Shown piece by piece: positions 45,433 through 54,618 of a stretch of 64,000 bases of DNA. The DNA lies in the NCBI RefSeq assembly GCF_900128955.1, contig NZ_FQTY01000009.1:19721-83720 (forward strand), given 5' to 3'. Positions within the stretch are counted from its first letter, which is position 1. Each line of letters starts with the position of its first letter. The DNA is from Tissierella praeacuta DSM 18095. Lineage in GTDB: Bacteria > Bacillota > Clostridia > Tissierellales > Tissierellaceae. A model generated the notes under the pieces. The model was not told the DNA's origin and made no database searches. It saw only the letters and a list, made by a program, of their open reading frames with translations. Both the position numbers and the translations under genes were made by a program.

Positions 45433-47133
45433 AAAGGATTCTAAATTTATTATACTACATTCATGTTTTTTATTATTTTTTGATTCCATAAACTCTAGAA
45501 TGATTTTTCCCAATGAGGTTACTTTTATCTCATAATTTGGATATAGATTACATTTGATAATTCCTAGATATTGTAAATATATATAAGATGCAAAGAAAAA
45601 TTTAAGACTATTGGAAAACTTAGGTAATATACCAGTAATTTCATAATTTATATTTTCATTTAAAGATGAAAGTAGTTTCAATAAATCTTTTTTTGATTTA
45701 TCCAATATCTTTGAATTTTCTATATTATAGATTTCTGAAATAAACTCATTGCTCCAAATATATTTAAAGAAAAGAGTATATTTGTCTTCATCCCTTAACC
45801 TTAAATAATTGTTACCTTTATTAGTAACAGATAGACTATTGTCACTAATTGAAAGCAGCCCTAGATTAAGGGAGAGTTTGTAGAACATATGGATTATAGG
45901 AAAATCCTTTTGATTAGGAGAAGCCTTAGCTACATAGCTAGATAGCTCCAATATTTGGTTTATTTCTAAAAGGTTTTTTCTTTTTATATATTTATTTCTT
46001 TCTGTTAAATCCAATGGTTTATCTAATACATAAAGTATAAATTTATCATAATCCATTATAAGAGATATGGCGTCCTCATTTAAAAAGCTTGCTATAGTAT
46101 TAGACAATTCCCTATCTATTACAAAGGGAGATTTGACTAATTTCAATTGATTTATGAAATCAAATCTAGCTTTGCTTATATCTAAAAGTTCTTTATATAT
46201 TTCTTTATATTCTGAATCTCTATTACTTAAAAATCCTAAGTAATTTTTAAAGGTAGTTATATAAGAGTTTAAATCATCTTGAGATATTATAAATCCATCT
46301 TCTATTGCATTTTTGAAAAAGGCATGAAAATCTATTTTGTCAAGGTCATATAAAGTTAAATCTTCATCTGCAAGATAGTATTCAAAGAAATCCATTAGGT
46401 TTGATATATATTTTTTTACTGCTGTTTTAGGTAGCTTCAATTTAAGATATGCTTCAAATTCATCTAATTCATCATAGAATATTGAAAAAATATCTTCATC
46501 CATTTCAATTGCTTCAAGAACACAGTTAGTATAAATTTTATATAGATTTATACTATATTTTTTTAAATATTCCTTAATAGTAAGAGATGGTAATTTTAAT
46601 CTTAAATGATTAAAATCAAAGAATACTTCCTCTAAAAACATAGGTTTAACAGATGATGGTAGGTGACTGATATCTCCTATAAAAGTATAATGTCCTAGTA
46701 AGTTTCCAATTCTAGCAAAAGCAAAGTCACCAATGGACATATTAGAAGCCAGTTCAGGTTCTAATAATTTATAAATTTTATTTTGAAGCAAGTCATGAAC
46801 TTCAATGAATTCTTTATGAGTATTGATAACTTCAAATAGTGAGACATTAGATTTATTTCTTTGTATTAGAATTTCTCTTTCTTGAGGTGTTAATATATCC
46901 GATTTTTCTTCAAGAAATTTTTCAATAAAAGTTTTTCCGTTTCTTCCAATGAAATCTATACTTATCCATACATTAAAGGCTATTGTATATTTCTGTTCTC
47001 CAAAGTCAGGATAAAAAAATTCTAATGTGTCTAATATGCTTTCATATTGTATTTCTTCTGATATATATTTTAACAACTTTTTAGTTGCAGTTTTGTCAAT
47101 TTTTTGTATTTGCTTATAAGTAAAACTCTGCAT
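45418..47133 (-). CDS. Unknown 571-aa protein
   Basis: A large, mostly helical cytosolic protein with no signal peptide and no catalytic motif that I can recognise. The C-terminal part (SLNLGLLSISDNSLSVTNKGNNYL, then YLQYLGIIKC...VTSLGKIILEFM) looks like a winged-helix-type fold, so a DNA-binding or regulatory role is possible but weakly supported. The frame is open to 47172, but ATG 47133 after AGGAGGAATT is the likely start. Codon use matches its neighbours. Single gene. Confidence 0.78.
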   Translation of the reverse strand: MQSFTYKQIQKIDKTATKKLLKYISEEIQYESILDTLEFFYPDFGEQKYTIAFNVWISIDFIGRNGKTFIEKFLEEKSDILTPQEREILIQRNKSNVSLFEVINTHKEFIEVHDLLQNKIYKLLEPELASNMSIGDFAFARIGNLLGHYTFIGDISHLPSSVKPMFLEEVFFDFNHLRLKLPSLTIKEYLKKYSINLYKIYTNCVLEAIEMDEDIFSIFYDELDEFEAYLKLKLPKTAVKKYISNLMDFFEYYLADEDLTLYDLDKIDFHAFFKNAIEDGFIISQDDLNSYITTFKNYLGFLSNRDSEYKEIYKELLDISKARFDFINQLKLVKSPFVIDRELSNTIASFLNEDAISLIMDYDKFILYVLDKPLDLTERNKYIKRKNLLEINQILELSSYVAKASPNQKDFPIIHMFYKLSLNLGLLSISDNSLSVTNKGNNYLRLRDEDKYTLFFKYIWSNEFISEIYNIENSKILDKSKKDLLKLLSSLNENINYEITGILPKFSNSLKFFFASYIYLQYLGIIKCNLYPNYEIKVTSLGKIILEFMESKNNKKHECSIINLESFKKSR

Positions 47134-47248
47134 AATTCCTCCTAAGATATATTCCAAATAATTCTTTACCAAAGTATATTATATACTATTATAGAATTAA
47201 ATGCACAAGAAAAAATAATCATGTGATAATTATTAATTGTATAAATAT

Positions 47249-47278
47249 AAAAATCCTCCTTTTAAAAGAGGATTTTTA
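47249..47278 (-). terminator. Terminator of the ABC transporter operon
   Basis: AAAAATCCTC and GAGGATTTTT arms around TTTTAAAA-type centre, symmetrical, about 30 nt past the last permease stop. Confidence 0.78.
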
Positions 47279-47307
47279 TGTCTAATCAGCAATTAATAAT
47301 TTAATTT

Positions 47308-48339
47308 TTAAATATCTGATAACTGAGTTTTAGCCTTATTTTGTTCCCAAGCATGAAGTAGAAGAGCAAGACCTATAACTCCATAAGCGATAAATACTCT
47401 AAAGTATTCACCTATTTGAGCATTACCCATTAGGTTTTGACCTGCCAATGGGGATATAATAAATAACAAGTGGAATAGGAATGTTCCGATTAAGGCTTCT
47501 TTCCAAGAGGCTTTATTTACAGATGCTCCTCCTATTAAGAGGGAGGCTACTGCAAAAAGTCCTACTTGTTCATGGTTACTAAATGTATTTAATGTTCCCA
47601 TGTTTTGTAGATATACTATTTGTCCCCAAGCAGCTAATACTGTTGAGATTATTATAGCAATGATTCTAGTTCTATCTACATTGATACCTGAAACACTGGC
47701 TATATGCATATTTTGCCCTACTGCTCTCATTTCTTGACCTAATTTTGTTTTTAGGAAGAAATATAGGGCTACGAATAATAATGCTGTTATAATCAGTGTA
47801 ACTATAGGGTAAGATGTTATATTTTTAAAGATTAAATTATCTAAGGATTTTCTTACAATGTTTAAGTCAATTGTATTTCTAAGACCTACACCTGTAGACA
47901 TTAACATATTTGGATTACTAAAGGGTATAACTTTACCAGCTAATACTATAAAGATTAATTGATATATTCCATTAGCAAAGAAACCTAATATCATGGAAGT
48001 TATCATTTCTTTTCCTTTAGCCTTGTTTAAAACTTTTCCAACTAAATAACCTAGGAATATAGCTACAGGAGTGGAAACTAATATTGCAATTAAAAGTCCT
48101 CCAATTCCTCCTATACCATAGTTAATTATAAAGATAAGCCCTATTTGTCCAGCCATAGCCCCTAGAACTATACCAAAGTTTAGTCCCATTCCAGTTATAA
48201 CAGGAATTATAAGGGACATCACTAATATTAAGTTTCTAGATAATCTAAAGATCATCTCATTAAAAAGAAAGTTAAGTGGTAAACCAGATAAGAAGAAACC
48301 AACTACGCATATTGCTAAGAATACTATTGGAACCATCAT
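47308..48339 (-). CDS. ABC transporter permease (BMP/ribose type), second subunit
   Basis: A 343-aa permease of the branched-chain amino acid/ribose/nucleoside family with about ten membrane segments. The conserved GLNFGIVLGAMAGQIGLIF and KTKLGQEMRAVGQNMHIASVSGINVDRTRI motif (ATPase contact) are present. Start ATGATG overlaps the stop of the first permease by 4 nt. Forms a heterodimer with the next subunit. Last gene of the operon. Confidence 0.9.
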   Translation of the reverse strand: MMVPIVFLAICVVGFFLSGLPLNFLFNEMIFRLSRNLILVMSLIIPVITGMGLNFGIVLGAMAGQIGLIFIINYGIGGIGGLLIAILVSTPVAIFLGYLVGKVLNKAKGKEMITSMILGFFANGIYQLIFIVLAGKVIPFSNPNMLMSTGVGLRNTIDLNIVRKSLDNLIFKNITSYPIVTLIITALLFVALYFFLKTKLGQEMRAVGQNMHIASVSGINVDRTRIIAIIISTVLAAWGQIVYLQNMGTLNTFSNHEQVGLFAVASLLIGGASVNKASWKEALIGTFLFHLLFIISPLAGQNLMGNAQIGEYFRVFIAYGVIGLALLLHAWEQNKAKTQLSDI

Positions 48340-49382
48340 GCTGCGTCACCTGCCTTTCTAGTTAATGCATATAAGATAATACCATTACTGATGATTATTC
48401 TTATTATTTCAGCCATACTTCCTTCTGATAAAATATTGATTACAGGAAGGGCAACAACAAGTAGTCCTTGGAATAAGAAAGTACCAATTACTACGTGGAT
48501 TATTTTTGCCTTTTGTAAAGTTGCACCACCTATTAATATTGAAGCAGCAGCAGGAAGTGCTACATAAAGAGGTGAATTATATAATTGTAAAAAACCGAAG
48601 GATTGACTATAAACTATAATACCAATAGCAGCAAGTACAGTAGATAGCACTATACCTAATAGACGTTGTCTGTCAACATTTACACCATTGGAAGTTGCAA
48701 AGGCTTCAGAACTTCCAGCTACTTTCATAGCAGTACCGCTTTTGGATTTAGAGAATATCCAAACTATGCCAGCTAATAGGGCAAAGAATAGAATCAATCC
48801 AATTGGAATGATTTTTAACCATTCTGGCAGCCATTCTGGATTTAAAGATTTATCTAGTAACCCAGCCATTGAAGATTCTAAGGAAAGTGTAACACGAAGT
48901 CCTGAACCTCCCATTGCCCAAGTTAATTCTGGGTTTCTAAAGGGAGCTACAAGCCAGAATATACACATGAAGGATACTATTGAGTAACCAACATAGTTAC
49001 CTACAGTCATTTCCTGTCCCTTTACCTTATTGAGCATTAGACCATAAAGATATCCTGCTATAACTGCTAAAGGAATTGCAATGGCTAAAGCTACAAAAAA
49101 ACTGGTCCATCCAGTGAGCCCAAGCTCAATACTAATTAAAGCACCAATAAGTCCGAATATTACTCCAAGAGGTAAGTTGAAATTAATCCCTATACCAGAT
49201 TGTATAGAAGGAACCATAGCTAATACCAAAATGGCATTCATGCCAAATCTTGTAAATATATCTTTCCATATTCCTGATAGAGGAATATTTAGCATAGCAG
49301 CTGCAATTAATAAGACTATTAAAAAGGCCGAAATTATCAATCTAGGAAATCCTATTTTTTTATATATTTTCTTAAAATCCAT
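48336..49382 (-). CDS. ABC transporter permease (BMP/ribose type), first subunit
   Basis: A 348-aa permease homologous to its downstream neighbour (IQSGIGINFNLPLGVIFGLIG; KSGTAMKVAGSSEAFATSNGVNVDRQRLLG). About ten membrane segments. It starts 1 nt after the ATPase stop, so the two are tightly coupled. Paired unequal permeases are typical of nucleoside BMP-type transporters. Confidence 0.9.
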   Translation of the reverse strand: MDFKKIYKKIGFPRLIISAFLIVLLIAAAMLNIPLSGIWKDIFTRFGMNAILVLAMVPSIQSGIGINFNLPLGVIFGLIGALISIELGLTGWTSFFVALAIAIPLAVIAGYLYGLMLNKVKGQEMTVGNYVGYSIVSFMCIFWLVAPFRNPELTWAMGGSGLRVTLSLESSMAGLLDKSLNPEWLPEWLKIIPIGLILFFALLAGIVWIFSKSKSGTAMKVAGSSEAFATSNGVNVDRQRLLGIVLSTVLAAIGIIVYSQSFGFLQLYNSPLYVALPAAASILIGGATLQKAKIIHVVIGTFLFQGLLVVALPVINILSEGSMAEIIRIIISNGIILYALTRKAGDAA

Positions 49383-50966
49383 TTAACCCACCACCTTATC
49401 TATATCTTCTCCAGCCATGGCCAAACCAAAAGCTTCGTCTGATGCATCAGGTGGAAGTATAGCATGAACTTTTCCTTCTGCAATGATGGCAATTCTATCT
49501 GAAACTTGTCTTAATTCAGCTAATTCGCTAGAGGTGATTATTATAGTCATGTTAAGTTCTTTATTTAATTTAACTAAAGTATCTAAAACCAATTTTTTAG
49601 CACCTATGTCAATACCACGAGTAGGTTCTGATACCATTAGTATATCTGGATTTAGAGTGAGAGCACGGGCGATACATACCTTTTGTTGATTTCCGCCAGA
49701 TAAGAATCTAGTATATTGACTAGGACCTGTACACCTAATATCTAATTCTTCTATCATTTTGTCTGCATGAGATCTAATCTTTTTACTATCAACTATTTTT
49801 AAAGGACCAACTTTATTGAGAAATTTATCTTGAATTTCAAGACTGGTAAATGCGATATTGAAATCAATAGGTTCATCTAATAAGAGTCCTACACCTTTTC
49901 TATCTTCTGATAGAAAGGCAATAGAGTTATTTAACATTTCTCTTGGATTATTTAATGGCATTTCTTTGCCATCTTTTAATATACTGCCTTTTGTGGGATA
50001 AAGACCCATTATTCCATTAGAGATACCAATTTTTCCATGACCAGCTAAACCACCAAGACCTAAAATTTCACCTTTTCTTATTTGAAGATTGACACCTTTT
50101 ACTTTTTCACCAGGCATATTAACATATAAATCCTTTAATTCTAGATATGGCTCTTCATGGGAATTTATATCTTTTTTTTCTGAAATAGTGGAAGTGATTT
50201 CTCTTCCTACCATAAGTTTTGCCATTTCAATAATATTTGTTTCGGAAGTCTTTACAGACTTAACTAAAGAACCATCTCTTAGGACAGTTATAGAATCTGT
50301 GACTTGTTTTATTTCATCTAGTCTATGGGTAATGAATAGAATTGCTATTCCCATATTTGATAGATTTTTTATAACATCTAAAAATTGAGCTGCCTCAGAT
50401 TCAGTAAGTACAGCAGTTGGCTCATCTAATATTAAAAGTTTTAGGTTTGATTTATCTATTTCTCTAGCAATTTCAATAAACTGCATATAGCCAACAGGTA
50501 GCCCTGCTACTGGGAGATATTCGTCTACTGTCATGTTTAATTTGTTTAAAGCATTTTTAGCATCTTCCTTCATTTTAGGAGTATCTAATTTTTCCATTTT
50601 AGAACCTAAAATTTTAGATAGTAAAGTATGCTTAGTATTTTCACGGTTTAATTTTATATTTTCTGTAATGGTGAATCCTGGAATAAGCATAAACTCTTGA
50701 TGAACCATACCAATACCCATTTCCATAGCTTCTGTTGGAGTTTTGGGACTATATATTTTGCCATCAAAGATCATTTCTCCTTCAAAGCCTCCAGTAGAGT
50801 GAATAACTGGCATACCGAATAATATATTCATTAAAGTTGATTTACCAGCTCCATTTTCACCTACTAGGCCATGAATTTCTCCTTCTTCAATTGTTAAAGA
50901 CACATCTTTTAGTACTTGATTACCGGAATAGTTTTTTCCTATATTTTTCATTTGGAGCAAAGCCAC
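49383..50966 (-). CDS. ABC transporter ATPase with two nucleotide-binding domains
   Basis: A 527-aa fused double ATPase, RbsA/XylG/nucleoside type. First domain: GENGAGKST, Walker B LLILDEPTAVLT. Second domain: GLAGHGKIG in place of a canonical Walker A, signature LSGGNQQKV, Walker B ILMVSEPTRGID, so the second site is degenerate at the P-loop as is common in this subfamily. Frames open further upstream to 51005, but GTG 50966 follows AAAGGAGG by 7 nt and is preferred. It energises import of the DUF3798 ligand. Confidence 0.92.
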   Translation of the reverse strand: MALLQMKNIGKNYSGNQVLKDVSLTIEEGEIHGLVGENGAGKSTLMNILFGMPVIHSTGGFEGEMIFDGKIYSPKTPTEAMEMGIGMVHQEFMLIPGFTITENIKLNRENTKHTLLSKILGSKMEKLDTPKMKEDAKNALNKLNMTVDEYLPVAGLPVGYMQFIEIAREIDKSNLKLLILDEPTAVLTESEAAQFLDVIKNLSNMGIAILFITHRLDEIKQVTDSITVLRDGSLVKSVKTSETNIIEMAKLMVGREITSTISEKKDINSHEEPYLELKDLYVNMPGEKVKGVNLQIRKGEILGLGGLAGHGKIGISNGIMGLYPTKGSILKDGKEMPLNNPREMLNNSIAFLSEDRKGVGLLLDEPIDFNIAFTSLEIQDKFLNKVGPLKIVDSKKIRSHADKMIEELDIRCTGPSQYTRFLSGGNQQKVCIARALTLNPDILMVSEPTRGIDIGAKKLVLDTLVKLNKELNMTIIITSSELAELRQVSDRIAIIAEGKVHAILPPDASDEAFGLAMAGEDIDKVVG

Positions 50967-50994
50967 TTTATTACCTCCTTTATCTAAAGAGAAG

Positions 50995-51014
50995 GGAGTC
51001 GTCATGACGACTCC
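50995..51014 (-). promoter_or_regulatory. Perfect 20-bp palindrome between binding protein and ATPase
   Basis: GGAGTCGTCATGACGACTCC. In the mRNA it folds into a strong hairpin directly after the binding-protein gene. No long T tract follows, so it probably attenuates or stabilises: much binding protein, less transporter. Confidence 0.75.
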
Positions 51015-51029
51015 TTATCTTTAATTTAT

Positions 51030-52190
51030 TTAGAATACTTGTGATCCTAGTACAAATAGTAAGAAGTTCGGAGTATTTTCAAGTTCTGAGAATTTAACTT
51101 CGTCATTCTTGTCATCAGTTACTTCTTTCATATAGTTAACTATAGAATCCTTATCAAATTTATCTATTTTACCTTCGCAGTATGCTTTAGCATATTCTAC
51201 ACCAGCTTCAATCATAGCTACGTTTGCAGGTCTATTCCAAGTACCGAATCTACCAGTACCACCTTTTTCAGCTATTTTAGATGCTATTTGCTCTGAAAGA
51301 TAATCTAAATCTCCAGCCTTATCAGCAGGAATTTCAATACCTAAAGCACCTGGATAAGCATGATATGGAGATGGACAACATTGTTCAGGATAAATAGCAC
51401 CAGTTTCAAGAGCTTGTTTGATTAAAGGCTCTTGCATAGCACAGTTTGTACTAAAGAATGCAGTATCTTTACCATATTTTTCTACTTGTCTAGGAACATC
51501 TTCTAATATAAACTGTTGTGCACCAGGTACGCCAGCATCTGAAAGTGGATCTGGAGCGTCAACTTCAACAAATTCAAGACCTACTTCACCACAAGTTTTT
51601 TTGAATATATCTCTTCTAGCAGATAATAACTCATAAGACATATGTCTTGGGAATGAATAATGTATAAATGTTTTAGCTCCCATTTCTTTAGCTGTATGAA
51701 CTACAGATTCACCACGTTGAAGTTGATCTAATTCTAAGGCTATATCTGCACGAGAAGCTATTGCTTCTGGATCTTCATGAGGTGCACCTAGGATAAATAA
51801 CATATCAGGTCTAGTTTCTCTAACCTTGTCTATAGCTGCTGCAGCACCAGGAACTGCTTGAACAAAGATTATAGCTTTAACATCTTTATCTGCAGCTAAT
51901 GAAGCAACTTGAGCAATAGTTGTTTCTTGTTCCTGAGCAAATTTATCAGGATAAGTAATGTGTTTAATCATATCACCATATTTAGCTACCATTCTTTCAC
52001 CGGCACGAAACTCTTCTTCTCCTTGAGATACAGTACCAGTTACAATACCGATTTTGTAATCAGTTTTTTCAACTACATCTCCTCCATCAGTATTAGGTTC
52101 ATTAACCACATCTGATGTAGTCTTGGCTCCACAGCCGGCAGATGTAATAACTAGCATGGTAACCAAGAGTAATACTAATATTTTTTTCAT
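51030..52190 (-). CDS. DUF3798 substrate-binding lipoprotein
   Basis: A 386-aa lipoprotein; lipobox ITSAGC at ~16-21. The mature part is a type I periplasmic-binding fold of the DUF3798 family (YKIGIVTGTVSQGEEEFRAGE, KAIIFVQAVPGAAAAIDKVRE, FIHYSFPRHMSYELLSARRD). It replaces the BMP-type binding protein normally found with these permeases. The ligand is unknown; the family is common in anaerobic Firmicutes. First gene of the transporter operon, with GGGGGAG RBS. Confidence 0.88.
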   Translation of the reverse strand: MKKILVLLLVTMLVITSAGCGAKTTSDVVNEPNTDGGDVVEKTDYKIGIVTGTVSQGEEEFRAGERMVAKYGDMIKHITYPDKFAQEQETTIAQVASLAADKDVKAIIFVQAVPGAAAAIDKVRETRPDMLFILGAPHEDPEAIASRADIALELDQLQRGESVVHTAKEMGAKTFIHYSFPRHMSYELLSARRDIFKKTCGEVGLEFVEVDAPDPLSDAGVPGAQQFILEDVPRQVEKYGKDTAFFSTNCAMQEPLIKQALETGAIYPEQCCPSPYHAYPGALGIEIPADKAGDLDYLSEQIASKIAEKGGTGRFGTWNRPANVAMIEAGVEYAKAYCEGKIDKFDKDSIVNYMKEVTDDKNDEVKFSELENTPNFLLFVLGSQVF

Positions 52191-52590
52191 TTTTACTCCC
52201 CCTTCATTTTTATATATTTAACTCCCTTTTGGGAGAAAAATAACTGAATACATAGATAATTACAAATAAATAAAAAGGATTAATTATTAAGAAAATTCCA
52301 AATTCAAAAATTTTTATAAAAAAAGCTCAATCCAAAAGTGAATCTAGCTTAAATTATATAAGTACGAACTATCATGTTGATACTTTAATGTGGCAATCTG
52401 TTTAAATAAGTATAGTTTATTTTTATTAAATTGTCAATAAAAATATGACTATTTGTAGGAACCCTACGGCTTATAAACTTATATTATTAGTTATTTTGCA
52501 AATAATAAAGGAATAAAAAATATTCAGGCTATTTTTTATTTGAAAGATTTGATATTATAAAATTAAAAACAATAGGAATGGGGGCTTATT
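52191..52590. other. 400-nt divergent intergenic region
   Basis: AT-rich region between the DUF3798 operon (leftward) and the M3 peptidase (rightward). It holds the minus-strand terminator-like hairpin at 52315-52350, and a weak minus-strand promoter TTGCCA-N17-GATAGT (52396 down to 52368). I see no gene and no recognisable riboswitch. Confidence 0.5.
52315..52350 (-). promoter_or_regulatory. Attenuator-like hairpin in the leader of the DUF3798 operon
   Basis: On the minus strand, AAGCT-A-GATTCA, 4-nt loop, TGGATT-G-AGCTT, then a T7 run. It would form about 125 nt before the lipoprotein gene, so transcripts may end early or be regulated. Confidence 0.45.
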
Positions 52591-54288
52591 ATGTTAAAAT
52601 TTCAGGATTACAAATATGAAAGACCAGATTTGTTTAAAGTTACTGATGAATTTAATGAATGTTTACAAAGATTTAGGGAGTCAAAATCCTTTAATGAGCA
52701 AAATGAGGTAATAAAAGAAATAAATAAAATAAGAAATCATCTAAATACCATGTCTACTTTAGTAAGTATTAGACATTCAATTGATACAGAAGATGAATTC
52801 TATGCAAAAGAAAATGATTTCATTGATGAAAGTTCTCCAAAGATTGAAAATTTAGTATCTAAATTCTATAAGGAACTTGTTAATTCCAAGTTTAGGGAAG
52901 AATTAGAAAATGTTTGGGGGAAACAGTTATTTACTCTTGCAGAATTACAATTACAAACTTTTTCAGAAGAAATAATTGAAGATTTAATTAAGGAAAATAA
53001 ACTTGTAACAGAATATGATAAATTAGTTGCTTCAGCTAAATTGAATTTTGAAGGTGAAATAAGAAATTTAAGCCAGATGAAACCTTTTACAGAATCTAAA
53101 GATAGGAATATGAGAAAGAGGGCATCGGAAACTGTTAGTGGATTTTTTAGGGACAATGAAAAAGAATTCGATAGAATTTATGATGAATTAGTAAAAGTAA
53201 GAGATAATATGGCTAAAACTCTAGGTTTTTCTAATTATGTAGAAATGGGATATAAAAGACTTGGAAGGTCAGATTATGATGCTAATATGGTTGCTAATTA
53301 TAGAAAGCAAGTATATGAAAGTTTAGTTCCATTTGTTGCAGAGTTAAAGGATAGACAAAGAAAAAGACTTGGGCTTAAAGATATGAAGTATTACGATGAG
53401 CCTTTAGAATATTTAACAGGTAATGCAACACCAAAAGGAGATGCCGATTGGATACTTGAAAATGGTAAGAAAATGTACAGAGAATTATCTACTGAAACAG
53501 ATGAATTCTTTTCCTTTATGGTAGAAAGAGAATTGCTGGATTTAGTCAGTAAAAAAGGAAAAATGGCAGGAGGATATTGTACTATTATACCTGAGTATAA
53601 ATCACCATTTATATTTTCTAATTTCAATGGTACATCTGGAGATATTGATGTATTAACTCATGAAGCAGGTCATGCTTTTCAATCCTATTTAAGTATGGGA
53701 TTTGAGTTGCCAGAGTATGGGTTTCCTACTTATGAAGCTTGTGAAATTCATTCAATGAGTATGGAATTTATTACTTGGCCTTGGATGGAGCTTTTCTTCC
53801 AAGATGAGGTAGATAAATATAAGTTTAGTCACTTAGCAGGTGCTATAAACTTTATACCTTATGGAGTAACAGTTGATGAATTCCAACATTATATATATGA
53901 AAATCCAAATGCTACACCAGAGGAAAGAAGGGCTAAATGGAGAGATATAGAAAAGAAATATCTTCCCTTTAGAGATTATGAAGATAATGATTTTTTAGAA
54001 GGTGGTGGATATTGGTTTAGGCAAGGACATATTTTTAGCACTCCATTCTACTATATAGATTATACCTTAGCTCAAGTATGTGCATTCCAATTTTGGAATA
54101 AAACTAGAGAGAATAAAGAAAAGGCTTGGGAAGATTATCTTCGTCTTTGTAGAGCTGGAGGAAGTTTACCTTTTCTAGAATTAGTTAAATTAGCTAATTT
54201 AGAAAATCCTTTTGTAGATGGGACTATAAAAAAAGTAGTAGAGCCTATTAAAAAATGGTTAGATAATGTAGATGATAGTAAATTTTAA
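52591..54288 (+). CDS. M3 family oligoendopeptidase (PepF-like)
   Basis: A 565-aa cytosolic zinc metallopeptidase. HExxH motif in LTHEAGHAFQSY near residue 357, with the third ligand Glu in YEACEIHSMSMEFITWP. GGYCTIIPEYKSPFIFSNFNGTSGDI precedes it, and GGYWFRQGHIFSTPFYYIDYTLAQ follows, as in the M3B clade. It cuts oligopeptides of moderate length, probably those brought in by Opp. Weak RBS GGGGG. Single gene. Confidence 0.94.
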   Translation: MLKFQDYKYERPDLFKVTDEFNECLQRFRESKSFNEQNEVIKEINKIRNHLNTMSTLVSIRHSIDTEDEFYAKENDFIDESSPKIENLVSKFYKELVNSKFREELENVWGKQLFTLAELQLQTFSEEIIEDLIKENKLVTEYDKLVASAKLNFEGEIRNLSQMKPFTESKDRNMRKRASETVSGFFRDNEKEFDRIYDELVKVRDNMAKTLGFSNYVEMGYKRLGRSDYDANMVANYRKQVYESLVPFVAELKDRQRKRLGLKDMKYYDEPLEYLTGNATPKGDADWILENGKKMYRELSTETDEFFSFMVERELLDLVSKKGKMAGGYCTIIPEYKSPFIFSNFNGTSGDIDVLTHEAGHAFQSYLSMGFELPEYGFPTYEACEIHSMSMEFITWPWMELFFQDEVDKYKFSHLAGAINFIPYGVTVDEFQHYIYENPNATPEERRAKWRDIEKKYLPFRDYEDNDFLEGGGYWFRQGHIFSTPFYYIDYTLAQVCAFQFWNKTRENKEKAWEDYLRLCRAGGSLPFLELVKLANLENPFVDGTIKKVVEPIKKWLDNVDDSKF

Positions 54289-54301
54289 AAATAAATACTT
54301 T

Positions 54302-54349
54302 AACAACTTCCTTTTTGATGTAAAACATCAAAAAGGAAGTTGTTTTTTT
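54302..54349 (+). terminator. Intrinsic terminator of the M3 peptidase gene
   Basis: Perfect 20-bp stem (54302-54321 with 54325-54344), AAA loop, T7 tract. Confidence 0.92.
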
Positions 54350-54462
54350 ATTATATTTATTAAAAAATACTTATGGATTTCGAATTAATTATATTTTTTA
54401 AATTTTATTTATTCTTATATATAGAAATATTCAAATTATTTTAATTATTTTTACATATGAGA

Positions 54463-54491
54463 TTGACTTAAATAAAAATTGTTGATACAAT
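54463..54491 (+). promoter_or_regulatory. Sigma-A promoter of the panB operon
   Basis: TTGACT (54463-54468), 17-nt spacer, TACAAT (54486-54491), close to consensus. The start site would be near 54498, with a leader of ~120 nt. A second weaker set (TTGATA 54482, TATTAT 54504) overlaps. Confidence 0.72.
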
Positions 54492-54498
54492 AAAGCTG

Positions 54499-54533
54499 TA
54501 CCGTATTATAATAATTAATACCGTATAACGGCA
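54499..54533. promoter_or_regulatory. Operator candidate: two TACCGTAT sites 20 bp apart
   Basis: TACCGTAT at 54499-54506 and at 54519-54526, two helical turns apart, covering the predicted start of transcription. The second extends to a 15-bp near-palindrome TACCGTATAACGGCA. Size and position fit a repressor site; the IclR-family gene at the operon's other end is the obvious candidate. Confidence 0.6.
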
Positions 54534-54618
54534 CAATTAAATAAAAATTGTACAAAATAATATTACGACTACTTAGTAGTATTATTTGAAATATAAAAAT
54601 AAGAATAGGGGTGGTAAT

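Noticed and set aside
52191..52590. Riboswitch upstream of the DUF3798 operon
   Set aside because: Only one simple hairpin with a T tract is visible; no conserved purine, lysine or thiamine riboswitch core could be recognised.
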